From Mycoplana rhizolycopersici (GTDB taxonomy: Bacteria > Pseudomonadota > Alphaproteobacteria > Rhizobiales > Rhizobiaceae): DNA of 64,000 bases. Shown one piece after another: positions 39,239 to 48,129 of the stretch; positions within the stretch are counted from its first letter, which is position 1; each line of letters starts with the position of its first letter. Position numbers and translations under genes: made by a program. Below the pieces are notes generated by a model that worked only from the letters and a program-made list of their open reading frames with translations, was not told the DNA's origin and did no database searches. The stretch lies in contig NZ_JABXYK010000005.1 of the NCBI RefSeq assembly GCF_013378445.1, positions 1-64,000 of the forward strand. The letters are read 5' to 3'.

Positions 39239-39685
39239 CTATTCGAACATGATGGAGCGAACCGAGGAGACCAGTTTTTCGGTCGGCAGGTTGGTGAAAT
39301 CCTTGTCGATCTCGGCCGTCGTGCGCTCGCGCGACTTCGAGCCGAGCATCGAGCGCAGATCGCCAAGCGTCTGCGGAGCCGCACACACGATCAGCCGGTC
39401 GAAAGCGCCGGCTCCGGCATAGTCTTCCAGCTTCTCCGCCACCTCGGCGGTGAAACGCTGCTGCTCGTCGCGCACGGGATCGCTGGTATATTCCATCGCG
39501 GAGCGGCCGGGACCGTGGGAGGAATAGCTGCGACCCGGCCGGTCGCTCATGATCTCCTGTGCCTTCTTCGGCTCGCTGCGGAAAATCTCCTGTTCGGGGC
39601 TTTTCTGGTCGTCCTTGAGGAAGTTGACCCCCTTCAACAGGCGGGCCTGATTACCGTCGGCGGCGAGAATCCATGTGGTCGTCAT
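39239..39685 (-). CDS. Host attachment family protein (baeRF-type)
   Basis: A 148-residue cytosolic protein. TTTWILAADGNQARLLKG at the N-terminus and FDRLIVCAAPQTLGDLRSML in the middle mark the family annotated as required for attachment to host cells (a baeRF/eRF1-like fold). ATG 39685 follows AAAGGAG. Many rhizobia carry several copies. The name comes from an Agrobacterium attachment locus, and the true role, possibly translation-related, is unsettled. Confidence 0.85.
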   Translation of the reverse strand: MTTTWILAADGNQARLLKGVNFLKDDQKSPEQEIFRSEPKKAQEIMSDRPGRSYSSHGPGRSAMEYTSDPVRDEQQRFTAEVAEKLEDYAGAGAFDRLIVCAAPQTLGDLRSMLGSKSRERTTAEIDKDFTNLPTEKLVSSVRSIMFE

Positions 39686-40110
39686 TCGTGCTCACTCCTT
39701 TCGCGGTGACCGGCTGCAGCATCCGTTGCCACAGCCTTTTCCAAAGACAGAAATGGTACATCCCAAAGGTGCAACGCGAGGCAGGGTGTCGGGTTCCCGG
39801 CCTATTGCAGTGCGAGGGTCGTGCCGCACCCGCGAAAACTCGTGCTTGACTTTCCAGCCCAAAAGCACGACATGGGGCCTGCGTCTCCTTTCGGCCGCCG
39901 CGTGAGCGAGCCCTGCGAACATTTTGATTGGATCGCGGAAGAAGGACGAGCGCAAGCGAAATCGTTGCCGCCATTGGGCGGAAGACTGCGCCAGACGCCT
40001 CCATCAACCCACAAGTTCCCAATTCACGCGGGGTTCTTGACGCCAGACGTATCCGGACCGGCATGGTGCCTGTCCGGCTGACGCGTTTGGCGCCCCGAAA
40101 GGCTATTGAC
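39686..40110. other. 425-bp intergenic region and possible long helicase leader
   Basis: This gap separates the divergent attachment gene and DEAD-box helicase. It contains the Shine-Dalgarno of the former, a TTGACT (39846-39851) with a weak -10, and GAAAGG before the TTG at 40111. In-frame ATGs at 39928 and 40063 could extend the helicase but lack Shine-Dalgarno sequences. A long leader would fit the cold-regulated, autoregulated helicases known in bacteria, but nothing here proves it. Confidence 0.35.
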
Positions 40111-41604
40111 TTGACGACTTTTAACGACCTCGGGCTGTCCAAGAATGTTCTATCAGCCCTTGAAGTGCTCGGCTTTGACAAGCCCACTCCGATCCAGGAG
40201 AAGGCGATCCCGATGGTTCTCGCGGGCAACGACCTGATCGGTCTTGCCCAGACCGGTACCGGCAAGACGGCCGCATTCGGCCTGCCGATGATCGAGCGGC
40301 TGCTCGCCGAAGATCGTCGTCCCGACCCGCGCAACATCCGCGCGCTCGTCCTTGCCCCGACCCGCGAACTGGTGAACCAGATCGCCGACAACCTGCGCGA
40401 CTTCGTCAAGAAGACGCACCTGCGCGTCGTCACCGTCGTCGGCGGCGCATCGATCCACAAGCAGCAGCAGATGCTGGAACGTGGCACCGACATCCTCGTC
40501 GCCACGCCCGGCCGCCTGCTCGACCTCGTCGCCCGCAAGGCCGTGACGCTGACGCAGGGCCGCTATCTCGTGCTCGACGAAGCCGACCAGATGCTCGACC
40601 TCGGCTTCATCCATGACCTGCGCAAGATCTCCAAGCTGGTGCCGAAGAACCGCCAGACGCTGCTCTTCTCCGCGACCATGCCGAAGCTGATCGCAGAACT
40701 TGCCGGCGAATACCTGACCAATCCGCTGAAGGTCGAGGTCACCCCGCCCGGCAAGGCCGCCGACAAGGTCGAACAGTACGTGCACTTCGTTCCCGGCAAG
40801 GACCAGAAGACGCAGATCCTGAGGCAGTCGCTGAGCGACAACCCGGACGGCCTGTCGCTGATCTTCTCGCGCACCAAGCATGGCGCCGAGAAGCTGATGA
40901 AGCACCTTGACCACATCGGCTTCAAGGCCGCCTCGATCCACGGCAACAAGAGCCAGGGCCAGCGCGAGCGGGCACTGAAGGCGTTCCGCGAAGGCGAGAT
41001 CCGCGTGCTGGTCGCGACCGACGTCGCCGCCCGCGGCATCGACATCCCCGGCGTGACCCACGTCTACAACTACGACCTTCCGGAAGTGCCCGACGCCTAT
41101 GTCCACCGCATCGGCCGCACGGCCCGCAACGGCCGCGATGGTGTCGCGATCGCATTCTGCGCGCCCGACGACATCCGTCTCCTGCGCGACATCGAGAAGC
41201 TGATGGGCATTTCGATCTCGGTTGCCAGCGGTGAAGCCCCGGCTGATCTCGCCGGTGCGGGCGGCAAGTCGAAAAAGGGCCGTGGCGGCAGGGGTCAGCG
41301 CGGTGCCCAGCAGCGCCCTGCCCGTCCGCAGGGCCAGGGTGCCCGCGGCACGCAGCAGGACAGGTCCGAGGGCCAGATCGTCGATCGCGGCTTTTCCGAT
41401 CGTCCGCAGAAGCGCCAGGAACGGCGTGCGGATGTTTCGGGCCAGGACGGCACGGCCGCAAACCGCCACGCACCGGGCCGCCCCGATCAGAAGCAGGGCG
41501 AAGGCCGCAACCGCAATCATGCCGGCGGTCGCCCCGCCCGCAACAACGGCGGTCGCAACGGCCAGCAGCGTCGCCAGGGCAATCAGCGTCGCGAGCAGGC
41601 CTGA
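40111..41604 (+). CDS. DEAD-box ATP-dependent RNA helicase (RhlE-like)
   Basis: RNA helicase of about 497 residues that unwinds short duplexes in ribosome assembly or mRNA decay. Motifs in order: Q motif FDKPTPIQEKAIP, I AQTGTGKT, Ia APTRELV, II DEADQMLD, III SATMP, IV LIFSRTK, V ATDVAARGID, VI YVHRIGRTARNG. The last 125 residues are a basic Arg/Gly/Gln-rich tail (GRGGRGQRGAQQRPARP and similar), typical of RhlE types. Start TTG 40111 gives LTTFNDLGLSKNVL with GAAAGG upstream; ATG 40063 is an alternative. Confidence 0.9.
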   Translation: MTTFNDLGLSKNVLSALEVLGFDKPTPIQEKAIPMVLAGNDLIGLAQTGTGKTAAFGLPMIERLLAEDRRPDPRNIRALVLAPTRELVNQIADNLRDFVKKTHLRVVTVVGGASIHKQQQMLERGTDILVATPGRLLDLVARKAVTLTQGRYLVLDEADQMLDLGFIHDLRKISKLVPKNRQTLLFSATMPKLIAELAGEYLTNPLKVEVTPPGKAADKVEQYVHFVPGKDQKTQILRQSLSDNPDGLSLIFSRTKHGAEKLMKHLDHIGFKAASIHGNKSQGQRERALKAFREGEIRVLVATDVAARGIDIPGVTHVYNYDLPEVPDAYVHRIGRTARNGRDGVAIAFCAPDDIRLLRDIEKLMGISISVASGEAPADLAGAGGKSKKGRGGRGQRGAQQRPARPQGQGARGTQQDRSEGQIVDRGFSDRPQKRQERRADVSGQDGTAANRHAPGRPDQKQGEGRNRNHAGGRPARNNGGRNGQQRRQGNQRREQA

Positions 41605-41636
41605 GGCCAATCGCCCGTTTTGAACGAGTAGCTTGA

Positions 41637-41664
41637 GAAATGGCGGGCGCATGTCCGCCATTTC
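41637..41664. terminator. Hairpin between the convergent helicase and EamA genes
   Basis: GAAATGGCGG and CCGCCATTTC form a perfect 10-bp stem with an 8-nt loop. It follows the helicase stop by 32 bp and lies 16 bp past the end of the convergent transporter gene, so it can serve both. The T-tract is weak (CTGTTTC on the plus side). Confidence 0.55.
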
Positions 41665-41680
41665 CTGTTTCAGGAAGAGC

Positions 41681-42571
41681 CTATTCGGCCGGGGCGGCGC
41701 GCGGGAGCTTGCGGTTTGCCAGATAAACCCCTGCAACGACGATGACGGTGCCGGCGATCATCGGCAGCGTCAGTTCTTCGCCAAAGGCGATCGCCGCCTC
41801 GATCGCCGCCAGCGGCGGCACGAGATAGATCAGCGAGGCGGCGCGTGACACCTGGCCGCGTCGGATCAGGTAAAGCAGCAACAGAACGGCGCCCATAGAA
41901 ATCCCCAGCACCGACCACGCGAGAAGCGCCACGAAACCCCAGGAAAACTGGAATTCCAGCGGCTCCAGCAAATAGGCCAGCGGCAGCGTGACCATCAGCG
42001 CGCCCAGATATTGCAGGGTGGCGATGGCGCGGATATCGCCGCTGTGCAGATGCTGCTTCTGGTAGATCGTGCCGTAGGTGACCGAGGCCATGCCGAGCAC
42101 GTTCACCAGGATCGCAAACGCCGGTATTCCCGCATGCCCCACATCCGCGAACTTCGGCAGGACGGCGATGGCAACGCCGGCAAAGCCGAGCAGCAGCCCG
42201 ATCTTCTGTAGCCGCGACAGCTTCTCGCCGACGAAATAGGGCGCCGCAAGTGCTGTCATCAGCGGCTGCAGGGCGGCGATAATCCCGGAAAGCGCGGCGG
42301 GAACACCCTGCCCCACGGCCCACCAGACCGCCGCCAGGTAGAAGCCGTGCAGAAACACGCCCGAGATCACGGCGTGCGCAACAGTGGCTGCGTCCTTCGG
42401 CCAGCGAACGCCGGACATCCGGCACAGGAAGGCGAACAGCACCGCCGCAGTGGCGTAGCGAATGCTCAGGAACGTCAAAGGATCGGAATAGATGCCGCCA
42501 TACTTCGCCGCGACCCATCCGGTCGACCAGAGCAGCACGAAGAGGGCCGGAGCCAGGCGATCGAGCAACAT
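41681..42571 (-). CDS. EamA/DMT family transporter
   Basis: Inner-membrane drug/metabolite exporter of 296 residues with about ten membrane segments in two EamA repeats (LLWSTGWVAAKYGG near the N-terminus; VPPLAAIEAAIAFGEELT near the end). ATG 42571 follows GGAGTG. The substrate is unknown; members of this group export amino acids or purines. It lies alone. Confidence 0.87.
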   Translation of the reverse strand: MLLDRLAPALFVLLWSTGWVAAKYGGIYSDPLTFLSIRYATAAVLFAFLCRMSGVRWPKDAATVAHAVISGVFLHGFYLAAVWWAVGQGVPAALSGIIAALQPLMTALAAPYFVGEKLSRLQKIGLLLGFAGVAIAVLPKFADVGHAGIPAFAILVNVLGMASVTYGTIYQKQHLHSGDIRAIATLQYLGALMVTLPLAYLLEPLEFQFSWGFVALLAWSVLGISMGAVLLLLYLIRRGQVSRAASLIYLVPPLAAIEAAIAFGEELTLPMIAGTVIVVAGVYLANRKLPRAAPAE

Positions 42572-42867
42572 TTACACTCCGACGGACGTATTGTGTGCGA
42601 GCGTTAGGACCGCGCTCTTCGATCGTCAAAACAATAATGCTGATCGTTAGGATCAATGCCGCAGAACGATGCGACCTGCCGCTGACTTGCGCATATGCCG
42701 ATTAAAAGGGCAGACGCGCTCGGCAGGCATGCGATCCGGCTGCCGCTTCCACACGACGTAACGCAAGGCCGCCCCTTTCTGCCCGTTATTAGCGCTTTCT
42801 GGAAATTTGCTTTCCGATTGAGCACGGTTCTTGCATTGCCTCATGCGTTGTACTCAAATGGCAAAAA
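42572..42867. other. 296-bp divergent intergenic region
   Basis: The region between the EamA gene and the ATP-grasp operon has no protein frame I trust. It contains a small inverted repeat (GGAAA-TTTGC-TTTCC, 42801-42815) and several CGTTAGGA copies. It must hold the promoters of both genes, but I cannot pick -35/-10 boxes with confidence. Confidence 0.35.
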
Positions 42868-44292
42868 ATGGGGAACACGCCTTTGGCATTTGATGAAATG
42901 ATGAATGCGGGCTCATCCCCGCGCCAGCCGTACCAAGACTATCATGAATGGTATGCTAGCCAGGATCGGACCCGCCTGATCGCAAAATCTAGGGACGCCG
43001 AGAATATCTTCCGCAAGACCGGCATCACCTTCGCCGTATACGGCCACGCGGACTCCTCCGAAAAACTCATTCCCTTCGACATCATCCCCCGCATCATCTC
43101 CGGACGCGAGTGGCGCAAGCTGGCCCAGGGCATCGAGCAGCGAGTGATCGCGCTGAACGCCTTCCTCGACGACATCTACCACAAGCAGGAGATCATTCGC
43201 GCCGGCCGCATCCCACGCGAACTGATCGAGAAGAACGAGACCTTCCTGCCACAGATGATCGGCTTCAAGCCGCCGGGCGGTGTCTATACCCACATCGTCG
43301 GCACCGACATCGTGCGCACCGGCGAAGACCAGTTCTACGTGCTGGAGGACAATGCCCGCACGCCGTCCGGCGTGAGTTACATGCTGGAAAACCGCGAAAC
43401 AATGATGCAGATGTTTCCGGAGCTGTTCCAGCAGAACAAGGTGCGCCCGGTCCAGAACTATCCGAACCTGCTGCGCCAGAGTCTGGCCTCGCTCGCCCCG
43501 CCCGGATGCACCGGCAAGCCGCGCGTCGCGGTGCTGACGCCGGGCATCTACAACTCGGCCTTCTACGAGCATGCGTTCCTCGCAGACCAGATGGGCGTCG
43601 AACTGGTGGAAGGATCCGACCTGCGCGTCATCGACGGCAAGGTAAAGATGCGCACGACCCGCGGCTACGAGGCGATCGACGTGCTCTACCGGCGTGTCGA
43701 CGACGATTTCCTCGACCCCCTCACCTTCCGCCCCGATTCCGCGCTCGGGGTGCCGGGCATCATGGACGTCTACCGCGCCGGCAACATCACCATCGCCAAC
43801 GCGCCCGGGACAGGCATATCCGACGACAAGGCGATCTACTCCTACATGCCTGAAATCGTGGAATTCTACACCGGCCGCAAGCCGATACTGGAAAACGTGC
43901 CCACCTGGCGCTGTTCGGAGCCGGACAGCCTTAAATACGTGCTGGAGCATCTCGAAGAGCTAGTTGTGAAGGAAGTCCACGGCTCCGGCGGCTACGGCAT
44001 GCTGGTCGGCCCGACGGCGACGAAGAGGGAACGCGCCCTCTTCGCCGACAAGCTGAAGAGCAAGCCGGGCAGCTACATCGCCCAACCGACGCTGTCGCTC
44101 TCGACCGTGCCGATCCTCGTCAACAAGGGCGTGGCGCCGCGCCACGTCGACCTCCGCCCCTATGTGCTCGTGTCCGACAAGGTGCAGATCATTCCCGGCG
44201 GGCTGACGCGCGTGGCGCTGAAGGCCGGATCGCTGGTGGTGAATTCCAGCCAGGGCGGCGGCACCAAGGACACCTGGGTTCTGGAGGACTGA
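42868..44292 (+). CDS. Circularly permuted ATP-grasp protein (DUF404/DUF407)
   Basis: A 474-residue predicted amide-bond ligase. The circularly permuted ATP-grasp core shows VLEDNARTPSGVSYMLENRE (metal and nucleotide site), GSDLRVIDGKVKMRT, and the glycine-rich loop VVKEVHGSGGYGMLVGP, with HVDLRPYVLVSD near the C-terminus. It is first of a three-gene operon with the alpha-E and transglutaminase genes. ATG 42868 lacks a Shine-Dalgarno; TTG 42883, five codons in, is preceded by GGGGAA and may be the true start. Substrate and product are unknown. Confidence 0.88.
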   Translation: MGNTPLAFDEMMNAGSSPRQPYQDYHEWYASQDRTRLIAKSRDAENIFRKTGITFAVYGHADSSEKLIPFDIIPRIISGREWRKLAQGIEQRVIALNAFLDDIYHKQEIIRAGRIPRELIEKNETFLPQMIGFKPPGGVYTHIVGTDIVRTGEDQFYVLEDNARTPSGVSYMLENRETMMQMFPELFQQNKVRPVQNYPNLLRQSLASLAPPGCTGKPRVAVLTPGIYNSAFYEHAFLADQMGVELVEGSDLRVIDGKVKMRTTRGYEAIDVLYRRVDDDFLDPLTFRPDSALGVPGIMDVYRAGNITIANAPGTGISDDKAIYSYMPEIVEFYTGRKPILENVPTWRCSEPDSLKYVLEHLEELVVKEVHGSGGYGMLVGPTATKRERALFADKLKSKPGSYIAQPTLSLSTVPILVNKGVAPRHVDLRPYVLVSDKVQIIPGGLTRVALKAGSLVVNSSQGGGTKDTWVLED

Positions 44293-44297
44293 GCGCC

Positions 44298-45239
44298 ATG
44301 CTGGGCAGAACCGCAAACGGACTTTACTGGATGTTCCGCTATATCGAGCGGGCAGAAAACACCGCCCGCCTCATCGATGCCGGCTTGCGCATGTCGCTGA
44401 CCCGCAGCGATTCCAGCGACGACGACTGGGACGGCGTGCTGCAGAGTGCTGGCGTGCGCGAGGACTACGACAAGGTGCATCCGAGCCTTTCGGGCCTCGA
44501 CGCCGTGGACTACCTGCTGCGCGACAAGGCCAATCCCTCGAGCGTGATGTCGTGCGTAGAGGCGGCGCGCAACAACGCCCGCATGGTGCGTACCGCACTG
44601 ACCCGCGAGACCTGGGAAGCGGTCAACGAATGCTGGATCGAGCTGAAGCAGGTGCTGGCCCGCAAGGCGCGCTCCACCGACCTGCCCGAGATCATCGACA
44701 CGATCAAGCGCCGGGCAGGCCTGATCCGCGGCGCCTTCCACGGAACGATGCTGCGCGACGACATCTACAACTTCGCCCGCATCGGCACCTTCATCGAGCG
44801 CGCCGACAACACGGCCCGCATCCTCGACGTGAAATACTACGTGCTGTTGCCCGCGATATCGCAGGTCGGCTCTTCACTCGACAACATGCAGTGGGAATCG
44901 ATCCTGCGCTCGGTTTCCGCCCATCGCTCCTACGGCTGGGTGTATGATGGGGAGTACCGGCCGGCCAACATCGCCGACTTCCTCATCCTGAATCCGCGCA
45001 TGCCGCGTTCGCTGGCCTTCAGCTACGACAAGATCGTCAGCAACCTCGGCTTTCTGGCGCAGCAGTATGGCGAGACGCACGCGGCCCACGAGACCGCCTC
45101 GGCGACGCTGACGCTTCTGCAGAACCGCTCGATGGATGACATCATGGACCAGGGACTGCATGAATTCATCGAGGAATTCATTGTCCAGAACAACCGGCTG
45201 GGACAGGAGATCTCGGACGGCTACCGCTTCTACCAGTAG
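44298..45239 (+). CDS. Alpha-E domain protein (DUF403)
   Basis: A 313-residue all-helical cytosolic protein. Two copies of an RAxNTARxxD motif are visible: IERAENTARLIDAGLR (from residue 16) and IERADNTARILDVKYY (from residue 166), suggesting an internal duplication. It lies 5 bp after the ATP-grasp stop and 21 bp before the transglutaminase. Alpha-E proteins occur almost only with such ATP-grasp partners and are predicted to build or bind a peptide; the activity has not been shown. Confidence 0.9.
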   Translation: MLGRTANGLYWMFRYIERAENTARLIDAGLRMSLTRSDSSDDDWDGVLQSAGVREDYDKVHPSLSGLDAVDYLLRDKANPSSVMSCVEAARNNARMVRTALTRETWEAVNECWIELKQVLARKARSTDLPEIIDTIKRRAGLIRGAFHGTMLRDDIYNFARIGTFIERADNTARILDVKYYVLLPAISQVGSSLDNMQWESILRSVSAHRSYGWVYDGEYRPANIADFLILNPRMPRSLAFSYDKIVSNLGFLAQQYGETHAAHETASATLTLLQNRSMDDIMDQGLHEFIEEFIVQNNRLGQEISDGYRFYQ

Positions 45240-45260
45240 CCTTGCCGGCAGGGGAAATCG

Positions 45261-46085
45261 ATGCGCCTGAAGATCAACCACACCTCCGTCTACACCTATG
45301 ACGAACCGGTCCAGTACTCCTTGCAGCGCCTGCGGCTGACGCCGAAGACGCAGCCCGGCCAGACCGTGCTCGACTGGCGCACCACCGTCCACGGCGCCCA
45401 TGTCGAAGTGGGCTATGCCGACCATTTCGGCAACCATGTCGATCTCGTCAGCATGAACGCGGACCAGACGACCATCCGCATCGTTGCGGAGGGCGAGGTC
45501 GAGACGGAAGACCGCTCGGGCGTCTTCGGCCCGCATCAGGGATTCGTGCCGCTCTGGCTCTACCTGCGCGACACGCCCCTGACCAAGCCGGGCCGGCTTG
45601 TGCGCGAACTGGCGCGCACGGCAGAGGGCGAGACGGAACTCGCCCGCATGCACGCCCTGATGGCGACGCTTCACCAGGCGGTCGACTACAAGGCCGGCGA
45701 GACGGCGACCGACACGACCGCCGAACGCGCCCTGGAAAAGGGCAGCGGCGTCTGCCAGGACCACGCCCATATCATGATCTCCGCCGCCCGCGCGCTGGGA
45801 CTGCCGGCACGCTACGTCTCAGGCTACCTGCTGATGGACGGCCACGTCGACCAGGCGGCGAGCCATGCCTGGGCGGACGTCCACATCTCCGGGCTCGGCT
45901 GGGTTGGCTTCGATGCGGCAAACGACATCTGCCCCGACGACAGATACGTTCGCCTGGCGACCGGCCTGTGCTACCGCGACGCCGCCCCCGTCTCCGGCCT
46001 CGTCCTCGGACGCTCGGCCGAAACGATGAGCGTAGCGATCAGGGTGGAAGCGGCAGGGCAAAGCCAGTCGCAGAGGCAGAGCTGA
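45261..46085 (+). CDS. Transglutaminase-like cysteine peptidase
   Basis: A 274-residue cytosolic protein. Residues about 1-85 are the bacterial transglutaminase N-terminal beta domain (LKINHTSVYTYDEPVQYSL), followed by the transglutaminase core with catalytic Cys165 (GVCQDHAH), His202 (SHAWADVH) and Asp218 (GFDAAND). AGGGGAAATCG precedes ATG 45261. Third of the ATP-grasp operon, it may hydrolyse or transfer amide bonds of the same product. No signal peptide is seen. Confidence 0.92.
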   Translation: MRLKINHTSVYTYDEPVQYSLQRLRLTPKTQPGQTVLDWRTTVHGAHVEVGYADHFGNHVDLVSMNADQTTIRIVAEGEVETEDRSGVFGPHQGFVPLWLYLRDTPLTKPGRLVRELARTAEGETELARMHALMATLHQAVDYKAGETATDTTAERALEKGSGVCQDHAHIMISAARALGLPARYVSGYLLMDGHVDQAASHAWADVHISGLGWVGFDAANDICPDDRYVRLATGLCYRDAAPVSGLVLGRSAETMSVAIRVEAAGQSQSQRQS

Positions 46086-46248
46086 GGGAGGAAGGGGGGA
46101 TCCGTCTGGCCCATGACACCCGGCATCATTACATCCACAGCGCAATCGCCAGCGTCGGTAATGGTACACGAGCGCCCAGGCTCATCCGGGGTGCAGTTTG
46201 CTTTCGAAGCCAACAGGCACCCCTGTCAGAAGGTTTGAACGTCAACCT

Positions 46249-46629
46249 TCAGGCCTGACGGGCTTTCCGGTTGGCGTAGCGCCGGTCGCGCTCGGCCTTG
46301 CGGGCTGCTTCGTCCTCAAGGACGCGCGCAATGCGATTCTTGTCAGCCATCTCGCGTGCTTCGATTTCAGCTCTTGCAGCTGCTGCGAGGGCGGCATCAC
46401 GCTCCGCTGTCTCTGCTTCGATGCGATTTTGTTCTTCGAGCTTTAGCTGCTCGCGTTCGGCGCGGCGCGCTTCCCGGGCTTCGGCGATTGCAAGGCGTTC
46501 CGCCTGTCTGGCCTCACGGGTCGGCTCAGCAGCCTCCTTGGCGGCGCGATAGGCTCGCAGGAGTGCCGCCTTTGCGTCAGCAGCAGTGCCGCGACGGTCG
46601 GTAAGTTCGCTATTTCTGATGTTTCTCAA
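46249..46629 (-). CDS. DUF6481 family coiled-coil protein
   Basis: A 126-residue highly charged helical protein, rich in Glu, Arg and Ala (EARRAEREQLKLEEQNRIEA and similar), predicted as a long coiled coil. The N-terminus NSELTDRRGTAADAKAALL fits the DUF6481 family of Rhizobiales. The TTG start at 46629 has GGAG seven bases upstream. It lies downstream of a 74-residue gene and cspA in the same orientation. Function unknown; the context suggests stress or cold response. Confidence 0.72.
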   Translation of the reverse strand: MRNIRNSELTDRRGTAADAKAALLRAYRAAKEAAEPTREARQAERLAIAEAREARRAEREQLKLEEQNRIEAETAERDAALAAAARAEIEAREMADKNRIARVLEDEAARKAERDRRYANRKARQA

Positions 46630-46665
46630 ATCTCTACTCCAGTTGAAATGTCATTCCGACCGAGG

Positions 46666-46890
46666 TCAGGATTTTCTGACACGTTTCGAAATGGTGCTGG
46701 CTGCCGGTTTAATGCTGTCCTGCAATTCCTTGGCAAGACGGGCCTCGCGCAGCCTCAGGGTCTTTTCGTCGCGGGCAACGACGATCGCGTCGAGTTCTTC
46801 AAAGGCGCGCTCGCGAGCGAAGAATTGCGACTGTATCTTGCCGAAGGCAACCTCTGCCTGTTGACGCGGCTTACTGTAGTTCTCCGTCAT
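46666..46890 (-). CDS. Small conserved rhizobial protein, Lys/Arg-rich
   Basis: A 74-residue basic helical protein (TENYSKPRQQAEVAFGKIQS, then ARERAFEELDAIVVARDEKT). I recognise the pattern from Rhizobiales but know no function. ATG 46890 follows GAGG by nine bases. It lies 36 bp upstream of the DUF6481 gene, and a terminator separates it from cspA, so it needs its own promoter. Confidence 0.65.
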   Translation of the reverse strand: MTENYSKPRQQAEVAFGKIQSQFFARERAFEELDAIVVARDEKTLRLREARLAKELQDSIKPAASTISKRVRKS

Positions 46891-46930
46891 TGCTCGCCCT
46901 CTTTGCGGTGCTCGCCACGCGAGCGGAAAT

Positions 46931-46960
46931 AAAAAAGGCCAGGCAAAACATTGCCTGACC
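46931..46960 (-). terminator. Strong Rho-independent terminator of cspA
   Basis: On the minus strand GGTCAGGCAA, loop TGTT and TTGCCTGGCC make a 10-bp stem (one G-U pair) followed by six T. It lies 65 bp past the cspA stop. Confidence 0.88.
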
Positions 46961-47024
46961 TCACCTGGTCTCATGCTTTCGACAGTGCCAGTACATCCGT
47001 GGTCAAGGGAAAGCAGATACCAAA

Positions 47025-47234
47025 TCAAGCAGCCTGGAGATTGCAGGCCGACATCTTGCCCGACTTGTTGTCGCGCTCAAGGTCGTAGCCAATCTTCTGG
47101 CCTTCGACGATTTCGCGCATTCCGGCGCGCTCGACGGCAGAGATGTGAACGAAGGCGTCAGGGCCGCCGTTGTCAGGCTGAATGAAGCCAAAGCCTTTTG
47201 TGGAATTGAACCATTTAACTGTGCCAGTGGTCAT
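47025..47234 (-). CDS. cspA: CspA-family cold shock protein
   Basis: A 69-residue single-stranded nucleic-acid chaperone. RNP1 and RNP2 are visible: KGFGFIQPD and DAFVHISAVERAG. The start MTTGTVKWFNSTKGFGFI follows AAAGGG. A putative promoter 150 bp upstream gives a leader of about 140 nt, as common for cold-regulated csp genes. It ends with a strong terminator. Rhizobia carry several csp paralogues and the temperature response of this one cannot be told. Confidence 0.95.
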   Translation of the reverse strand: MTTGTVKWFNSTKGFGFIQPDNGGPDAFVHISAVERAGMREIVEGQKIGYDLERDNKSGKMSACNLQAA

Positions 47235-47381
47235 GATGAACCCTTTCATAGCAATATAGACGACCGCCACGCCAAAGCGTTGCGGATGATGATAACGATT
47301 ATTGTACGGGGGAGGGTTCGTTCAGGGCGCGATGCCAATCGCGCAATAACCAAAGCTCAGCAGCAAAATATCGATTAATTA

Positions 47382-47410
47382 GAGATAGAGATTTCCAGCT
47401 CGGTTGTCAA
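47382..47410 (-). promoter_or_regulatory. Putative cspA promoter
   Basis: On the minus strand TTGACA (47405-47410) is followed by 17 bases and TATCTC (47382-47387). This predicts a leader of about 140 nt before cspA. No experimental start site is available. Confidence 0.55.
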
Positions 47411-47510
47411 CTTTTAGTTTTCTGCACATTAATATCAGGCTTGCGACACAATACATCGCGCGACATAAAACAACGTTGCATCACCGTCCTGGCAGTCCCA
47501 TCTTGTGACC

Positions 47511-47915
47511 ATGACGACAAAAGCGACACCCACGTTCCGCCACCCCCTAACGATCTCTCCAACCGATATCGACGATATGGGTCACGTCAACAATGCCGTG
47601 TACCTTCAATGGGTGCAGGAGGCCGTTGTGCGCTACTGGCAGCAGGCATCTCCTATCGATGCGCAAGGCCGGCTTCTTTGGGTCGCTCTCAAGCATGAAA
47701 TCAGCTACCGCATGCCCCTCTTTCTCAATGACGAGGTTGAGGCACTGGTCACTGCCACTGGCACGCGCGGGTCACGAGCGTCCTTCGCGACGATTTTCAG
47801 ACGCGGTGATGATCTCGTGGCTGAAGTGCGCAGTTGCTGGTGCTGCGTGGACGCTACCACCCGACGACCGCGCCGAATCGCTGACGATATCGCGCGCGTA
47901 TTTCTGCCAGGGTAA
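47511..47915 (+). CDS. Acyl-CoA thioesterase, hotdog fold (FadM/YbgC-type)
   Basis: About 134 residues. The catalytic segment SPTDIDDMGHVNNAVYLQWV carries the Asp of the 4-hydroxybenzoyl-CoA-thioesterase group, followed by a typical C-terminal region. ATG 47511 is chosen; GTG 47505 is possible. No Shine-Dalgarno is clear. It stands alone between divergent cspA and the convergent dehydratase; the acyl substrate is unknown. Confidence 0.85.
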   Translation: MTTKATPTFRHPLTISPTDIDDMGHVNNAVYLQWVQEAVVRYWQQASPIDAQGRLLWVALKHEISYRMPLFLNDEVEALVTATGTRGSRASFATIFRRGDDLVAEVRSCWCCVDATTRRPRRIADDIARVFLPG

Positions 47916-48055
47916 AGAGCGCGGAAAATGCCGCCGCTCCCCAAGCCTGCAATCATGGGTGGTCGTTGCGACTACTGGGATCAGCGACGCTCCGCCAACG
48001 GCGACATGGGGCGGCGATCGGAATGCAGGTGTCCACGGGCAAGCCGTTGCGAACG

Positions 48056-48081
48056 AAAAAGGCGGGACCTTGCCCCGCCTT
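48056..48081 (-). terminator. Rho-independent terminator after the dehydratase operon
   Basis: On the minus strand AGGCGGG, a loop and CCCGCCT form a 7-bp stem followed by TTTTT. It is about 50 bp beyond the dehydratase stop (48130) and likely ends the chvE-gguABC-dehydratase transcript. Confidence 0.8.
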
Positions 48082-48129
48082 CTTTATCAATTTGCACTTT
48101 CGCACCCTGCGCGCCTTGCGCGCCGCGGC

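Noticed and set aside
42801-42815. Sigma-54-like reading of GGAAATTTGCTTTCC
   Set aside because: It lacks the GG and GC dinucleotides at -24/-12 spacing; it is only a short inverted repeat.
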